Of a DNA stretch of 10,125 nucleotides, positions 1 to 6,180 are shown piece by piece. Under the pieces are notes generated by a model. That model made no database searches, was not told where the DNA came from, and saw only the letters and a program-made list of their open reading frames with translations. Position numbers and translations under genes: made by a program. Each line of letters begins with the position of its first letter. Position 1 is the first letter of the stretch. The stretch comes from Actinomycetes bacterium (lineage in GTDB: Bacteria; Actinomycetota; Acidimicrobiia; Acidimicrobiales; RAAP-2): positions 1 to 10,125 of the forward strand of contig JAJZSX010000058.1 in assembly GCA_021849435.1 (NCBI GenBank). The letters are read 5' to 3'.

Positions 1-2343
1 CGTGTTATAGCCGAACGCGAGGGCCAGATTCTGACGGATGTTGCGCATGGTGGTCCGCGACAGACGAATCGTCGTGGCGATTCCCATGAGCGATCCGGAC
101 ATGAGGGTGACGTCGGCCGCTTCGATGGCGATGTCGGTGCCCGTGCCAATGGCGAGGCCGACGTCGGCCTTCGCCAGCGCCGGCGCGTCATTGATTCCGT
201 CCCCCACCATTCCCACCGAGACACCCTCAGCCTGCAGACGAGCGATCTCGTTGGCCTTGTCCTCCGGGCGGACCTCGGCGAGCACCCGGTCGATCCCGAC
301 CCGACGGGCCACGGCGAGAGCGGTGCGCTGCGCGTCGCCCGTGAGCATCACCACCTCTATGCCCAGCGAACGAAGGGCGGCGATGGCGGCGACGGAGTCC
401 TCCTTGATAGGGTCGGCGATCGCGACGAGTCCGGCCAGGTGTCCATCGATGGCGACGAGCGTTGCGGTCTTTCCCTCACTGGCGAGTTCGTCCGCTTGGG
501 CCTGTAACTCGGACGAGTCGATTGATGACTCGTCAAAAAGGCGGACGTTGCCGACGAGGACGTCATGACCCTCCACTCGAGCTCGCACGCCTTGACCAGT
601 GACCGAGGCGAACGACGTCGCCCGAGGGGCATCGAGCCCCCGCTGAGCGGCGCCGGCCACGATGGCCGCGGCCAGGGGATGCTCCGAGTCGTGCTCGGCG
701 CTCGCCACGAGAGAGAGTAATTCGCCCTCGTCGAACCCCTTGAGGGCCGTGACGTTAGTCAGCACTGGATGGCCAGCGGTGATCGTGCCGGTCTTGTCCA
801 GCACGATCGTGTCGAGTCGTGCCGCGGTCTCGAGCGCTTCGGCCGAGCGGAAGAGCACTCCATTTGTGGCGCCGCGGCCGGTGCCGACCAAGACCGCCAG
901 CGGCGTGGCCAGTCCGAGCGCGCAGGGGCAGGCGATGACAAGAACGGTCACCGCGGTGATGATTGCGTAGGTGAGCGTCGGGGAGGGCCCGGCCACGAAC
1001 CAGATGGCGAAGGCGCCCAGGGCAATGTAGATGATGACGGGAACGAACACTGAGGAGACCTGGTCCGCCAGGCGCTGAATCGGTGGACGCGACGATTGGG
1101 CGCGGCGAACCAGGTCGACGATCTGGGCGAGTACGCTGTCCGCGCCAACTTGGGTCGCCTTGACGCGTAGTGACCCGCTGGCGTTTACCGTCGACCCGAC
1201 GACCTCGTCACCAGGACCCTTTTCGACAGGGACGGGCTCTCCCGTGACCATGGACTCGTCGACCGCCGAGTGGCCCTCGATGACCTCGCCGTCGACGGGG
1301 ATCTTCTCGCCCGGGCGTACGAGCACCACGTCACCGGGGGCGACGTCTTCGATCGCGAGGTCGACCTCGACCCCGTCGCGCAGGACTCGCGCGGTTCGTG
1401 CCTGCATGCCAAGCAATCTTCGAATCGCTTCGCCGGTACCGGCCTTGGCTCTGACCTCGATCAACCGACCGAGGAGGATCAGCGTGAGGATGAAGCCGAC
1501 GTCCTCGAAATACACACCGCGGACGTTGACCGGGGCGAGGGATGGTGCGATCGTGATAACCAAGCTGTAGGCGAACGCCGCGCAGGCCCCCAGTGTGATG
1601 AGTGAGTTCATATCCGCGCTGCGATGGGCCAAGGCGAACCAGCCGGTGCGGTGAATCGGCCAGCCGGTGTAGAAGAACACTGGAGCAATCAGCGCGAGTG
1701 CGAGCCATGGGTTAGTGAGTGTCGACGGAAGCCACGTGGCGTGAAGGAAGTCCTTCACCATGACGCCGAAGAGCACCGGCGCCGTGAGTACGCCCCCCAC
1801 GAGAACCCTTCGCGTCAAGTCGGCGATCTCGGCCCGGCGTTCAGCGGCCTCTTGGTCCTCACTGTCCGCTGGGCGTGAACGGGCGTTGCCATCTCGAACG
1901 ACGGGTGGCACGATGACCGGCGACCGGGCGCCGTTGCCAGTGTTAGCACGTGCCGTCGCCGAGACACTCTCCTCATCCACAGTGAGGACGCCGTGATTCA
2001 TGTTCATGCCACAGGCGAAGGCGAAGACGCCGGGTACGTCGGGAACGATCTCCACCACCGTTTGGGTGAATGCCGGCAATTCGGCGGAGACGCCCAGGTC
2101 CGGAAAGACCACCCGCGAGGTGCAATCCCCAGACTCCTGGCGGTCGAAGATCAGTCGCAGCGGCACACCTTCTCGGGCACTGATCCGGTTTGGGTTGTAG
2201 CCCCCTCGGACCGTGATGTGGACGGTCTGGACACCACCTTCGAGTTCCGTGGTCGTCGTCTCCTTCGGACCAAAGAACCACCAACCGAGACTCGCGGCGA
2301 CCGACAGGTCGGCCGCGACGACAACGATGTCGCTCACACTCAT
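1..2343 (-). CDS. copA: Copper-translocating P1B-type ATPase with N-terminal cupredoxin domain (3' end beyond window)
   Basis: This is an inner-membrane Cu(I) exporter driven by ATP; 781 residues are visible and the C-terminus lies past the left edge. Residues about 5-24 are hydrophobic. Residues about 38-123 form a cupredoxin-like domain with C74, then C111, M113, M115 and H117 in a CGMNMNHG motif. A polar linker (about 125-170) leads into the membrane part. The catalytic motifs follow in order: TGEP actuator loop (367-370), CPC metal site (472-474), phosphorylation motif DKTGT with D516, the SEHP His at 555, TGDA (668-671) and GDGIND (714-719). The final visible residues include the Tyr-Asn pair of the next helix. 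The usual N-terminal CxxC domain is absent. ATG 2343 is the first plausible start, 22 nt after the preceding gene's stop, with no clear ribosome site, so coupled translation is likely. The family call is firm; copper specificity rests on CPC, CsoR and context. Confidence 0.95.
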   Translation of the reverse strand, partial: MSVSDIVVVAADLSVAASLGWWFFGPKETTTTELEGGVQTVHITVRGGYNPNRISAREGVPLRLIFDRQESGDCTSRVVFPDLGVSAELPAFTQTVVEIVPDVPGVFAFACGMNMNHGVLTVDEESVSATARANTGNGARSPVIVPPVVRDGNARSRPADSEDQEAAERRAEIADLTRRVLVGGVLTAPVLFGVMVKDFLHATWLPSTLTNPWLALALIAPVFFYTGWPIHRTGWFALAHRSADMNSLITLGACAAFAYSLVITIAPSLAPVNVRGVYFEDVGFILTLILLGRLIEVRAKAGTGEAIRRLLGMQARTARVLRDGVEVDLAIEDVAPGDVVLVRPGEKIPVDGEVIEGHSAVDESMVTGEPVPVEKGPGDEVVGSTVNASGSLRVKATQVGADSVLAQIVDLVRRAQSSRPPIQRLADQVSSVFVPVIIYIALGAFAIWFVAGPSPTLTYAIITAVTVLVIACPCALGLATPLAVLVGTGRGATNGVLFRSAEALETAARLDTIVLDKTGTITAGHPVLTNVTALKGFDEGELLSLVASAEHDSEHPLAAAIVAGAAQRGLDAPRATSFASVTGQGVRARVEGHDVLVGNVRLFDESSIDSSELQAQADELASEGKTATLVAIDGHLAGLVAIADPIKEDSVAAIAALRSLGIEVVMLTGDAQRTALAVARRVGIDRVLAEVRPEDKANEIARLQAEGVSVGMVGDGINDAPALAKADVGLAIGTGTDIAIEAADVTLMSGSLMGIATTIRLSRTTMRNIRQNLALAFGYNT

Positions 2344-2365
2344 CTGAACCAGGCCACGAACGAAC

Positions 2366-2596
2366 TCACGTCTTCATCCCGCCGCGGTCCATCATCTTCA
2401 TCACCACGAACATCATCGCGAGACACGCCACTGCGTACACCAGAGGGCCGGGCGAGACGACGCCGGAGGCCACCAGGACGGCGGCGATCAGGATCATCGG
2501 AACGCAACAGGCGACCATCATCCAACCGTGGCCCACGGGGGCACGGCTCTCGTGCTGTTCGGAGGGGTTACTTCGTAAGTGATCTGTGTGGTTCAT
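2366..2596 (-). CDS. Small His/Met-rich two-helix membrane protein
   Basis: This 76-residue protein lies between the DUF2892-type gene and copA. Its ATG overlaps the upstream stop by 4 nt (ATGA), so it is probably translated by coupling. The first 24 residues are polar with several His (positions 3, 6, 15 and 23). Two hydrophobic segments follow, at about 25-46 and 51-66; the first contains MMVACCVPM, and the tail has MKMMDRGGM. His, Cys and Met in a copper operon suggest a metal-binding or chaperone-like membrane accessory, but that is inference. It loosely resembles small DUF2933-type proteins found in metal resistance clusters; I am not sure of the family. The overlap and the clean hydrophobic pattern make the gene itself likely. 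Confidence 0.75.
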   Translation of the reverse strand: MNHTDHLRSNPSEQHESRAPVGHGWMMVACCVPMILIAAVLVASGVVSPGPLVYAVACLAMMFVVMKMMDRGGMKT

Positions 2597-2865
2597 GCTC
2601 TACTTCCTTGTGATTTCGGTACGCGACCAAGAATGGCTTTCAGCGGGCAGTGTCCCAGCACTCCGTTGATGACCAAATCAAGTCCGGCGACGAAGAGGAG
2701 CACCTCCAAGACGATCGCCAGAGCTGTGGCCGCCGATGCGAGTAGGACGGCACCAGCAAAGACACCGACTCCACCCGCTACCATGCGTGCGAAACGTTCG
2801 ACCGGCGTAATGTTGATACGTAATCCGCGCCAACCTTCTCTGAATTTCGAAGTGTCGTCCTTCAT
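2593..2865 (-). CDS. YgaP-like/DUF2892 inner-membrane protein
   Basis: This 90-residue protein has two predicted membrane helices (about 29-51 and 54-70). It starts with a polar segment containing NITPVERFARMVAGG and ends with a GHCPLKAILG motif. This matches the DUF2892 (YgaP transmembrane) pattern, where a short family-specific N-terminus leads into two helices and a G-x-CPL motif. Its biochemical role is unknown; the domain is common beside rhodaneses, metal exporters and sulfur genes. The start is the ATG that overlaps the csoR stop by 4 nt. A longer upstream extension in the same frame would overlap csoR extensively and has arginine-rich shadow composition, so it is rejected. The conserved Cys near the C-terminus could touch metal or thiol chemistry, but nothing here proves that. 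Confidence 0.85.
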   Translation of the reverse strand: MKDDTSKFREGWRGLRINITPVERFARMVAGGVGVFAGAVLLASAATALAIVLEVLLFVAGLDLVINGVLGHCPLKAILGRVPKSQGSRA

Positions 2866-3215
2866 AACCGCACCACCTGGCGAATGGTGCTCGCTACCTC
2901 CTCGAGGGCCGCATCGCCATCGGACGCGGAGCGCTGCACTGCCTCGACCACGCAGCAGCGGAGGTGGTCGTTGAGCAATCCGACTGCAACCTCCTGAAGC
3001 GCGCGCGTCGCCGATGAGATCTGCATCACGATGTCGGGGCACCAGCGGTCGTCCCCAACCATCTTCTTGAGTCCGCGTATCTGACCCTCGATCTTGGCTA
3101 GACGGGCCAGGTAGTCTTCCTTGCCCGAGGCGTAGCCGCGGACCGGTCGATTTGATTTGGTCCGCTCTGCCGGGACGAATCCGTCTTCACGCAAAGGTGC
3201 GCTGGCGCTAGTCAT
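2862..3215 (-). CDS. csoR: CsoR-family copper-sensing transcriptional repressor
   Basis: This 117-residue cytoplasmic repressor is expected to leave DNA when it binds Cu(I). After a polar N-terminal tail of about 30 residues it shows the family core: YLARLAKIEGQIRGLKKMV, then C59 in DRWCPD, and H84 and C88 in NDHLRCC. The Cys-His-Cys spacing (59, 84, 88) equals that of the M. tuberculosis CsoR ligands C36, H61 and C65, which favours a copper sensor over FrmR or RcnR relatives. The ATG at 3215 is chosen because GAGGG lies about 7 nt upstream; an in-frame ATG at 3278 lacks such a site and adds atypical sequence. Its stop overlaps the next gene (ATGA). It probably controls its own operon and the divergent cupredoxin pair through the sites between them. 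Confidence 0.93.
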   Translation of the reverse strand: MTSASAPLREDGFVPAERTKSNRPVRGYASGKEDYLARLAKIEGQIRGLKKMVGDDRWCPDIVMQISSATRALQEVAVGLLNDHLRCCVVEAVQRSASDGDAALEEVASTIRQVVRL

Positions 3216-3342
3216 CGCCCGACCCTCGAACCAAAAGACGATTGGCTGTCGCTGAACAAGAGACGAAGTCGACCGCATTCAGTACGCCGCATTGCTCTTC
3301 GAGCGAGATGCTGACTAAGAAATCGATGTGTACCGTCTCCAT
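3208..3342 (-). CDS. Possible 44-residue ORF overlapping the csoR start
   Basis: A short reading frame begins at ATG 3342 with AGGA about 7 nt upstream and ends in a TAG that overlaps the csoR start by 8 nt. It starts METVHIDFLVSISLEEQ and contains two cysteines (18 and 29). I recognise no domain. The good ribosome site and the stop/start overlap suggest that its translation may feed csoR, either as a real small protein or as a leader peptide. It could equally be chance, since it is short and has no supporting homology that I can see. Confidence 0.35.
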   Translation of the reverse strand: METVHIDFLVSISLEEQCGVLNAVDFVSCSATANRLLVRGSGDD

Positions 3343-3350
3343 GGTAGTTC

Positions 3351-3503
3351 CTATTCACTGTGCCCCTTTTTCCCGTCGATAAGGGAGAACGCAGCCAATG
3401 TGACAGGTCCCAAGAGCAGATTCATCGTCACCGTCATGAGAATGGCCCCCAACTGCGTCTCGAGAATGACATGGTTGTGAATACTCCTTCGTGCTTGACA
3501 CAT
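3351..3503 (-). CDS. Possible 50-residue small membrane protein at the head of the csoR operon
   Basis: This frame starts at ATG 3503 with GGGAG 5 nt upstream and ends in TAG only 8 nt before the next small frame. The first ten residues are basic and polar; residues about 12-42 are hydrophobic (centre TQLGAILMTVTMNLLLG), ending in DGKKGHSE, so a single membrane segment is plausible. A second ribosome-like AAGGAG sits at 3484-3489, 11 nt before another ATG (3472) that opens a 12-codon frame whose stop overlaps the in-frame ATG at 3437. The true start is therefore uncertain. No family is recognised. It would be the first gene of the csoR-copA transcript. Confidence 0.35.
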   Translation of the reverse strand: MCQARRSIHNHVILETQLGAILMTVTMNLLLGPVTLAAFSLIDGKKGHSE

Positions 3504-3512
3504 TCACGCTCC

Positions 3513-3530
3513 CACTCAGCATGCTGAGTG
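3513..3530. promoter_or_regulatory. Perfect 18-bp palindrome in the divergent copper control region
   Basis: CACTCAGCATGCTGAGTG reads identically on both strands, with no mismatch and no spacer. It lies directly beside the operator-like site at 3531-3547 and just upstream of the first small frame of the csoR arm. Perfect symmetry of this length suggests a binding site for a dimeric regulator; in minus-strand RNA it could instead form a short stem next to the GGGAG ribosome site. The binding partner is unknown. Confidence 0.5.
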
Positions 3531-3547
3531 ATACCGGTGGGGGGTAG
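3531..3547. promoter_or_regulatory. Second CsoR-like operator, controlling the csoR-copA arm
   Basis: ATACC-N7-GGTAG flanks a G-rich centre, matching the general CsoR operator plan (ATAC/GTAT arms around G/C runs). On the minus strand, TTGGAA (3564-3569) stands 17 bp before TACCCC (3541-3546), a weak -35/-10 pair that would place this site on the -10 box. The arms are imperfect and the -10 is poor, so the call is tentative; autoregulation of csoR operons is common and supports it. Confidence 0.45.
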
Positions 3548-3647
3548 GGCCATTCGTCACATTTTCCAATTCGTTGGACCGCATCCGAAACCCAGGACGT
3601 GCGCTCCGCACTGTGCGCGCGTGACATACGTCCCTACTCCACGAACA

Positions 3648-3674
3648 TTTACGGCATAGGCGTGTGTTTATACT
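3648..3674 (+). promoter_or_regulatory. Promoter of the SHOCT/cupredoxin pair
   Basis: The -10 box TATACT (3669-3674) differs by one base from consensus. A weak -35, TTTACG (3648-3653), lies 15 bp upstream, shorter than the ideal 17. The -10 is embedded in the CsoR operator, so a bound repressor would block RNA polymerase directly. The ribosome site AGGGAG and ATG 3720 follow about 45 bp downstream. Confidence 0.55.
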
Positions 3675-3687
3675 CCCTAGGGGTATA
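3669..3687. promoter_or_regulatory. CsoR operator (copper box)
   Basis: TATACTCCCTAGGGGTATA has ATAC and GTAT arms nine bases apart around a C-run/G-run centre, which closely resembles known CsoR-type operators in copper operons. It overlaps the -10 box of the plus-strand promoter and lies in the divergent region upstream of both arms. A CsoR gene is encoded 450 bp away on the other strand, which makes the pairing likely. Confidence 0.75.
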
Positions 3688-3719
3688 GCGAAACAGTGAA
3701 TCCTGAAGGGAGCCACACG

Positions 3720-3974
3720 ATGTACGGCTGGTACAACCAAGGAATGGGCGGGGGCTGGTGGGCTCTCATGATGGTCGGAATGGTGGTCTTCTGGGCCGTA
3801 TTTGTGTTTGGGATTATTGCGCTGATGCGTCACTATGGTCCGTGGCGTGGCGGGTCGCACGCCCAGCCTCAGTTGAACTCGGCGATCGAGATCCTTATGC
3901 AGCGATTCGCTCGCGGTGAACTGACCGAAGAGGAGTACAAGCGACTTCGCAAGCTGCTCGAGGGAGAAGCGTGA
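3720..3974 (+). CDS. Small SHOCT-domain membrane protein
   Basis: This 84-residue protein begins with a Gly/Trp/Met-rich stretch (MYGWYNQGMGGGWW). One membrane helix follows (about 13-36), then a short linker and a C-terminal SHOCT (short C-terminal) motif at about 54-82 (AIEILMQRFARGELTEEEYKRL), probably on the cytoplasmic side. SHOCT is a short helical module thought to mediate oligomerisation; no enzymatic role is expected. ATG 3720 is preferred because AGGGAG lies about 7 nt before it; a GTG at 3696 in the same frame has no such site. Its stop overlaps the start of the cupredoxin gene (GTGA), so the two are probably co-translated. The CsoR site on its promoter points to copper induction. 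Small SHOCT membrane proteins are frequent beside copper efflux genes, but the precise job is unknown. Confidence 0.9.
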   Translation: MYGWYNQGMGGGWWALMMVGMVVFWAVFVFGIIALMRHYGPWRGGSHAQPQLNSAIEILMQRFARGELTEEEYKRLRKLLEGEA

Positions 3975-4519
3975 CCAAGCGGAGTGCCGGTCTTCTCGTC
4001 ATCATCGGGGTGGTGGGACTCATGTCCCTCGGGACGTTCGTCGCCCTGTCCTCCGTCCCTGCACGCCTCGTCGGGGGACAGCACGTTTCACCGGCAACTT
4101 GCTCCCCCGCTCACCTTCAGGGAGTAGTTGTGAACGTGAACCTGACCGATCGAGGCGGCATGATGATGGGCGGGGGCAACCTGATGATGGCGTCGATCTT
4201 TGCCTCGCCCGATTCGGTTCCGAGTGGTGTGGTGACGTTTGTCGCGACGAACACGGGCACTCTCAACCACGAGCTGCTCGTACTCCCGGCACCGGCTGAC
4301 GGCGTTGGCACGCGTGTCGTGGGAAGTAACGGCAAAATCGATGAGACAGCGAGCCTTGGTGAGGCGTCAACTTCGTGTGGGCGGGGAGCCGGCAATGGGA
4401 TCACACCCGGCACCGCGAGCTGGGTAACGTTGCACCTCGCCCCTGGCAATTACGAATTGCTCTGTGATGAGCCATGGCACTATGCCAATGGAATGTTTAC
4501 GGCGTTCAACGTCAGATAA
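3971..4519 (+). CDS. Membrane-anchored blue-copper-like cupredoxin
   Basis: This 182-residue exported protein has residues 5-29 as an uncleaved anchor or signal; no lipobox Cys follows directly. The rest is a cupredoxin fold with candidate type 1 copper ligands H100 (TLNHELLVL) and C165, H170 and M175 in CDEPWHYANGM. The C-x4-H-x4-M spacing fits sulfocyanin-, rusticyanin- and auracyanin-like proteins. A Met-rich loop (residues 64-73, MMMGGGNLMM) could hold extra Cu(I). It starts at GTG, overlapping the SHOCT stop by 4 nt. In this locus it most likely binds or buffers copper outside the membrane, or carries electrons; the sequence does not decide between these. C44 and C136 could form a disulphide. 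Only about 100 bp separate its stop from the insertion sequence. Confidence 0.88.
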   Translation: MTKRSAGLLVIIGVVGLMSLGTFVALSSVPARLVGGQHVSPATCSPAHLQGVVVNVNLTDRGGMMMGGGNLMMASIFASPDSVPSGVVTFVATNTGTLNHELLVLPAPADGVGTRVVGSNGKIDETASLGEASTSCGRGAGNGITPGTASWVTLHLAPGNYELLCDEPWHYANGMFTAFNVR

Positions 4520-4626
4520 CTCATTGGGAACGCAACTCTGACGACGCGAGTGACATCGCAGGTAAGTTGGTGGTCAAGGCCCGACTGGAATCGCCGAATG
4601 ACGAATTCGAGTAGGGCTGATTAAGT

Positions 4627-4654
4627 GGCTCTTCGCAGATCAGCGGGGAATGAC
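4627..4654 (+). repeat. Left terminal inverted repeat of the ISL3 element
   Basis: This end begins GGCTCTTCGCAGATCAGCGG and pairs with 5953-5979 read on the other strand (GGCTCTGCCAATCTGTGGG). About 20 positions agree when three gaps are allowed. The transposase stop codon lies inside this repeat. Confidence 0.7.
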
Positions 4655-5930
4655 TGAGTCCAGCAGTGACCAGTTGGGTCGTCCGGCGTAGAGCAGCGAG
4701 CGCACGCGGTAGTTCCGAAACGACGTGAAGCCGAAGGCGACTCTCTTGACGCGCTTGATCAAGTTGTTGGCCGCCTCGGTGGGTCCGTTCGAGATCCGCG
4801 TCGCGTGCCAGGCGACAATCTCGTCGCGCCAGCGTCGCAGCGTGCGAGCCAGCGAGCGCACCTCGACTGGCCAGCAGGGGTCGTCCATGTCGATGATCAG
4901 CTCGTCGATGAACTCGCCGGCAACCTTGGCGTTGGCGCAGGTGTAGAGATCACGCACGGCCTCTTTCGCGTGCCAGGCGGCGTCCACCTCGCCGCGGGGA
5001 TCGCCCGCTCGCAGAAGTCCCACGCGCTTGGCCTCACCGTTCTCGTCGAGGCGCTCGGCGGCGATGGTGAGCAAGCGGCGGATCCGATAGAGGGGGTCGT
5101 CTCTGCGTCCCCGGTGTCCGAGGGTCTCGTTCTGGACGCGTCGGCGACACTCGTCGAGCTTGAGGTTCGCGTGCTTGACGACGTGAAAGGGGTCGGCCAC
5201 GATTCTCGCGTGCGCGACGACGGCTTCGTAGACGGCGCGGTAGGGACCGGAGAGGTCGAGCGCGCAGGCGCGTACGTGGCCGAGCCACTCGGTCCCGCGC
5301 CTCGTCAGCCACTCCTTGGGTCCTTTGCACTCGCGGCCAGGGACGACGTCGAGCAACTGACCAGTCGCCACGTCCACGATCGAGGTCGTGAAGTGCGCTC
5401 GGTGGCGCTGTCCCAGGCGCACGAAGAGCACCTCGTCGAGTCACGAGGGCATCGACGTCGCCGATCCGCATCGGGTCGTCGTCGAGGAGGGCCTCGCCAA
5501 AGGCGATGACTGCGTCATTCACTGTGTGCCAATGGCAGCCGAGCTCCTCTGCGACGTCTGAGACCGCCCGTCCGCCGCGACCCACCTGTCGTGTGACCCA
5601 GCGCCCGGCACGGGTCAGCATCGAGTGACGAGGAAAGGCGATGCGCTCATCCTGCTCGGTCCAGCTCGGCTGAGCGCACGGAACTGAACAACGCCAGCGG
5701 CGCTTGCGCCAGATCACCCGGGCGGCGCGACCCCGATAGGGAAGGTCCACCAACGTAAGGCAGCGCCGGTCCTTCAGGTGCGCGCTCGCCGCGCACCTGG
5801 GACACGCCGGGGCACCTGTCACCTTCTCGATCGTGATCGTGAGATGCTTGCCGTCATCGACGGCGTTGAGGATGCGCACGTCGGGAAGCCCGACTAGGAC
5901 GTTGCTGATGCGTGTATCGTCAGGACTCAC
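4640..5930 (-). pseudogene. ISL3-family transposase, split by a one-base frameshift
   Basis: The gene would encode about 429 residues, normal for ISL3. The N-terminal part has the zinc-finger pattern (ACPRC, then RWRCSVPC), a helix-turn-helix (SDVAEELGCHWHTVNDAV) and leads into the DDE domain at DAL. Near 5441-5446 the frame changes: the downstream frame meets TGA and then continues as LDEVLFVRLGQRHR. Reading one base fewer restores DALGLDEV, the normal first-Asp region. The other catalytic residues remain, Asp in ALDLSGPYR and Glu in GPTEAANNLIK. GTG 5930 is chosen as start because GGAG lies upstream; a TTG at 5957 is possible. A one-base loss of frame with otherwise good coding suggests recent decay or a sequencing error. 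Programmed frameshifting would need a +1 shift and no slippery -1 site is visible. Confidence 0.88.
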
Positions 5931-5952
5931 GAGGGTTCTCCAGTCTGAAGGT

Positions 5953-5979
5953 GTCAACTACCCACAGATTGGCAGAGCC
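5953..5979 (-). repeat. Right terminal inverted repeat of the ISL3 element
   Basis: Read on the minus strand it begins GGCTCTGCCAATCTGTGGG and ends GTTGAC, matching the left end (which ends TGAC). It lies about 23 bp upstream of the transposase start. The outer boundary is placed at the last base shared by both ends. Confidence 0.7.
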
Positions 5980-6180
5980 CTCGTGTCACGTGCGAACCGT
6001 TATTCCCCCTTCAAATGCGAAGTGCCGGTTTCTCGACATCTTCGGTCGACTTTCTCGACAAGGTGCCCTCGACTTGCCCCACTTCGCCAGCCACTGTGGT
6101 GATTGCGCAGTAGCCACAGAGCGTCACGAATGTCATGAAAGGAATGAACCAGTGTCGAATCCCTCCACAAGCTCTCTGAC
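5980..6180. other. Intergenic 201 bp between the IS and the surface protein gene; no gene assigned
   Basis: No convincing gene is present. It holds a 10-bp direct repeat, TTTCTCGACA, at 6029-6038 and 6051-6060, and a 6-bp inverted repeat CTGTGG/CCACAG (6094-6099, 6114-6119) with a 14-nt loop and no T-run. On the minus strand one frame stays open through it (including HWFIPFMTFVTLCGYCAITT), but this is only the tail of a frame shifted relative to the repeat protein and has no start of its own. It could be a remnant of another mobile element or the 3' flank of the surface gene. Confidence 0.4.

Larger units (their letters stand above)
4627..5979 (-). mobile_element. ISL3-family insertion sequence, about 1.35 kb
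   Basis: The element is bounded by imperfect inverted repeats that both begin GGCTCT, and it contains a single transposase reading in the minus direction; length and layout fit ISL3. ISL3 elements usually make 8-bp target duplications, but the flanks here differ (GATTAAGT on the left, CTCGTGTC on the right). The insertion is therefore old, or the flanks were later deleted or recombined. It sits between the copper locus and the surface-protein gene. The copy is probably no longer self-mobile because its transposase frame is broken. Confidence 0.85.

Noticed and set aside
38..2284. Several open frames on the plus strand and in other minus frames across the ATPase
   Set aside because: They are Arg/Ser/Pro-rich shadows of the high-GC copA frame, with no domains, and the copA frame is continuous with all motifs.
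3216..3278. Longer N-terminus for CsoR from ATG 3278
   Set aside because: It has no ribosome site and adds atypical sequence; ATG 3215 has GAGGG at good spacing.
3355..3627. A 90-codon minus frame starting MSRAHSAERTSW in the divergent control region
   Set aside because: It has no ribosome site or hydrophobic/domain pattern, and it runs through the operator and palindrome; the 50-residue frame in another phase is better supported.
4510..4543. Inverted repeat CGTCAGA/TCTGACG around the end of the cupredoxin gene as a terminator
   Set aside because: The loop is 20 nt and no T-run follows; it is too weak to call.
5436..5450. Programmed -1 frameshift in the transposase
   Set aside because: The frame change needed is +1, and there is no slippery heptamer with a downstream structure that I can see.
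4805..5509. A 234-codon plus-strand frame across the IS
   Set aside because: It is antisense to the transposase, which has clear ISL3 motifs in the opposite direction.
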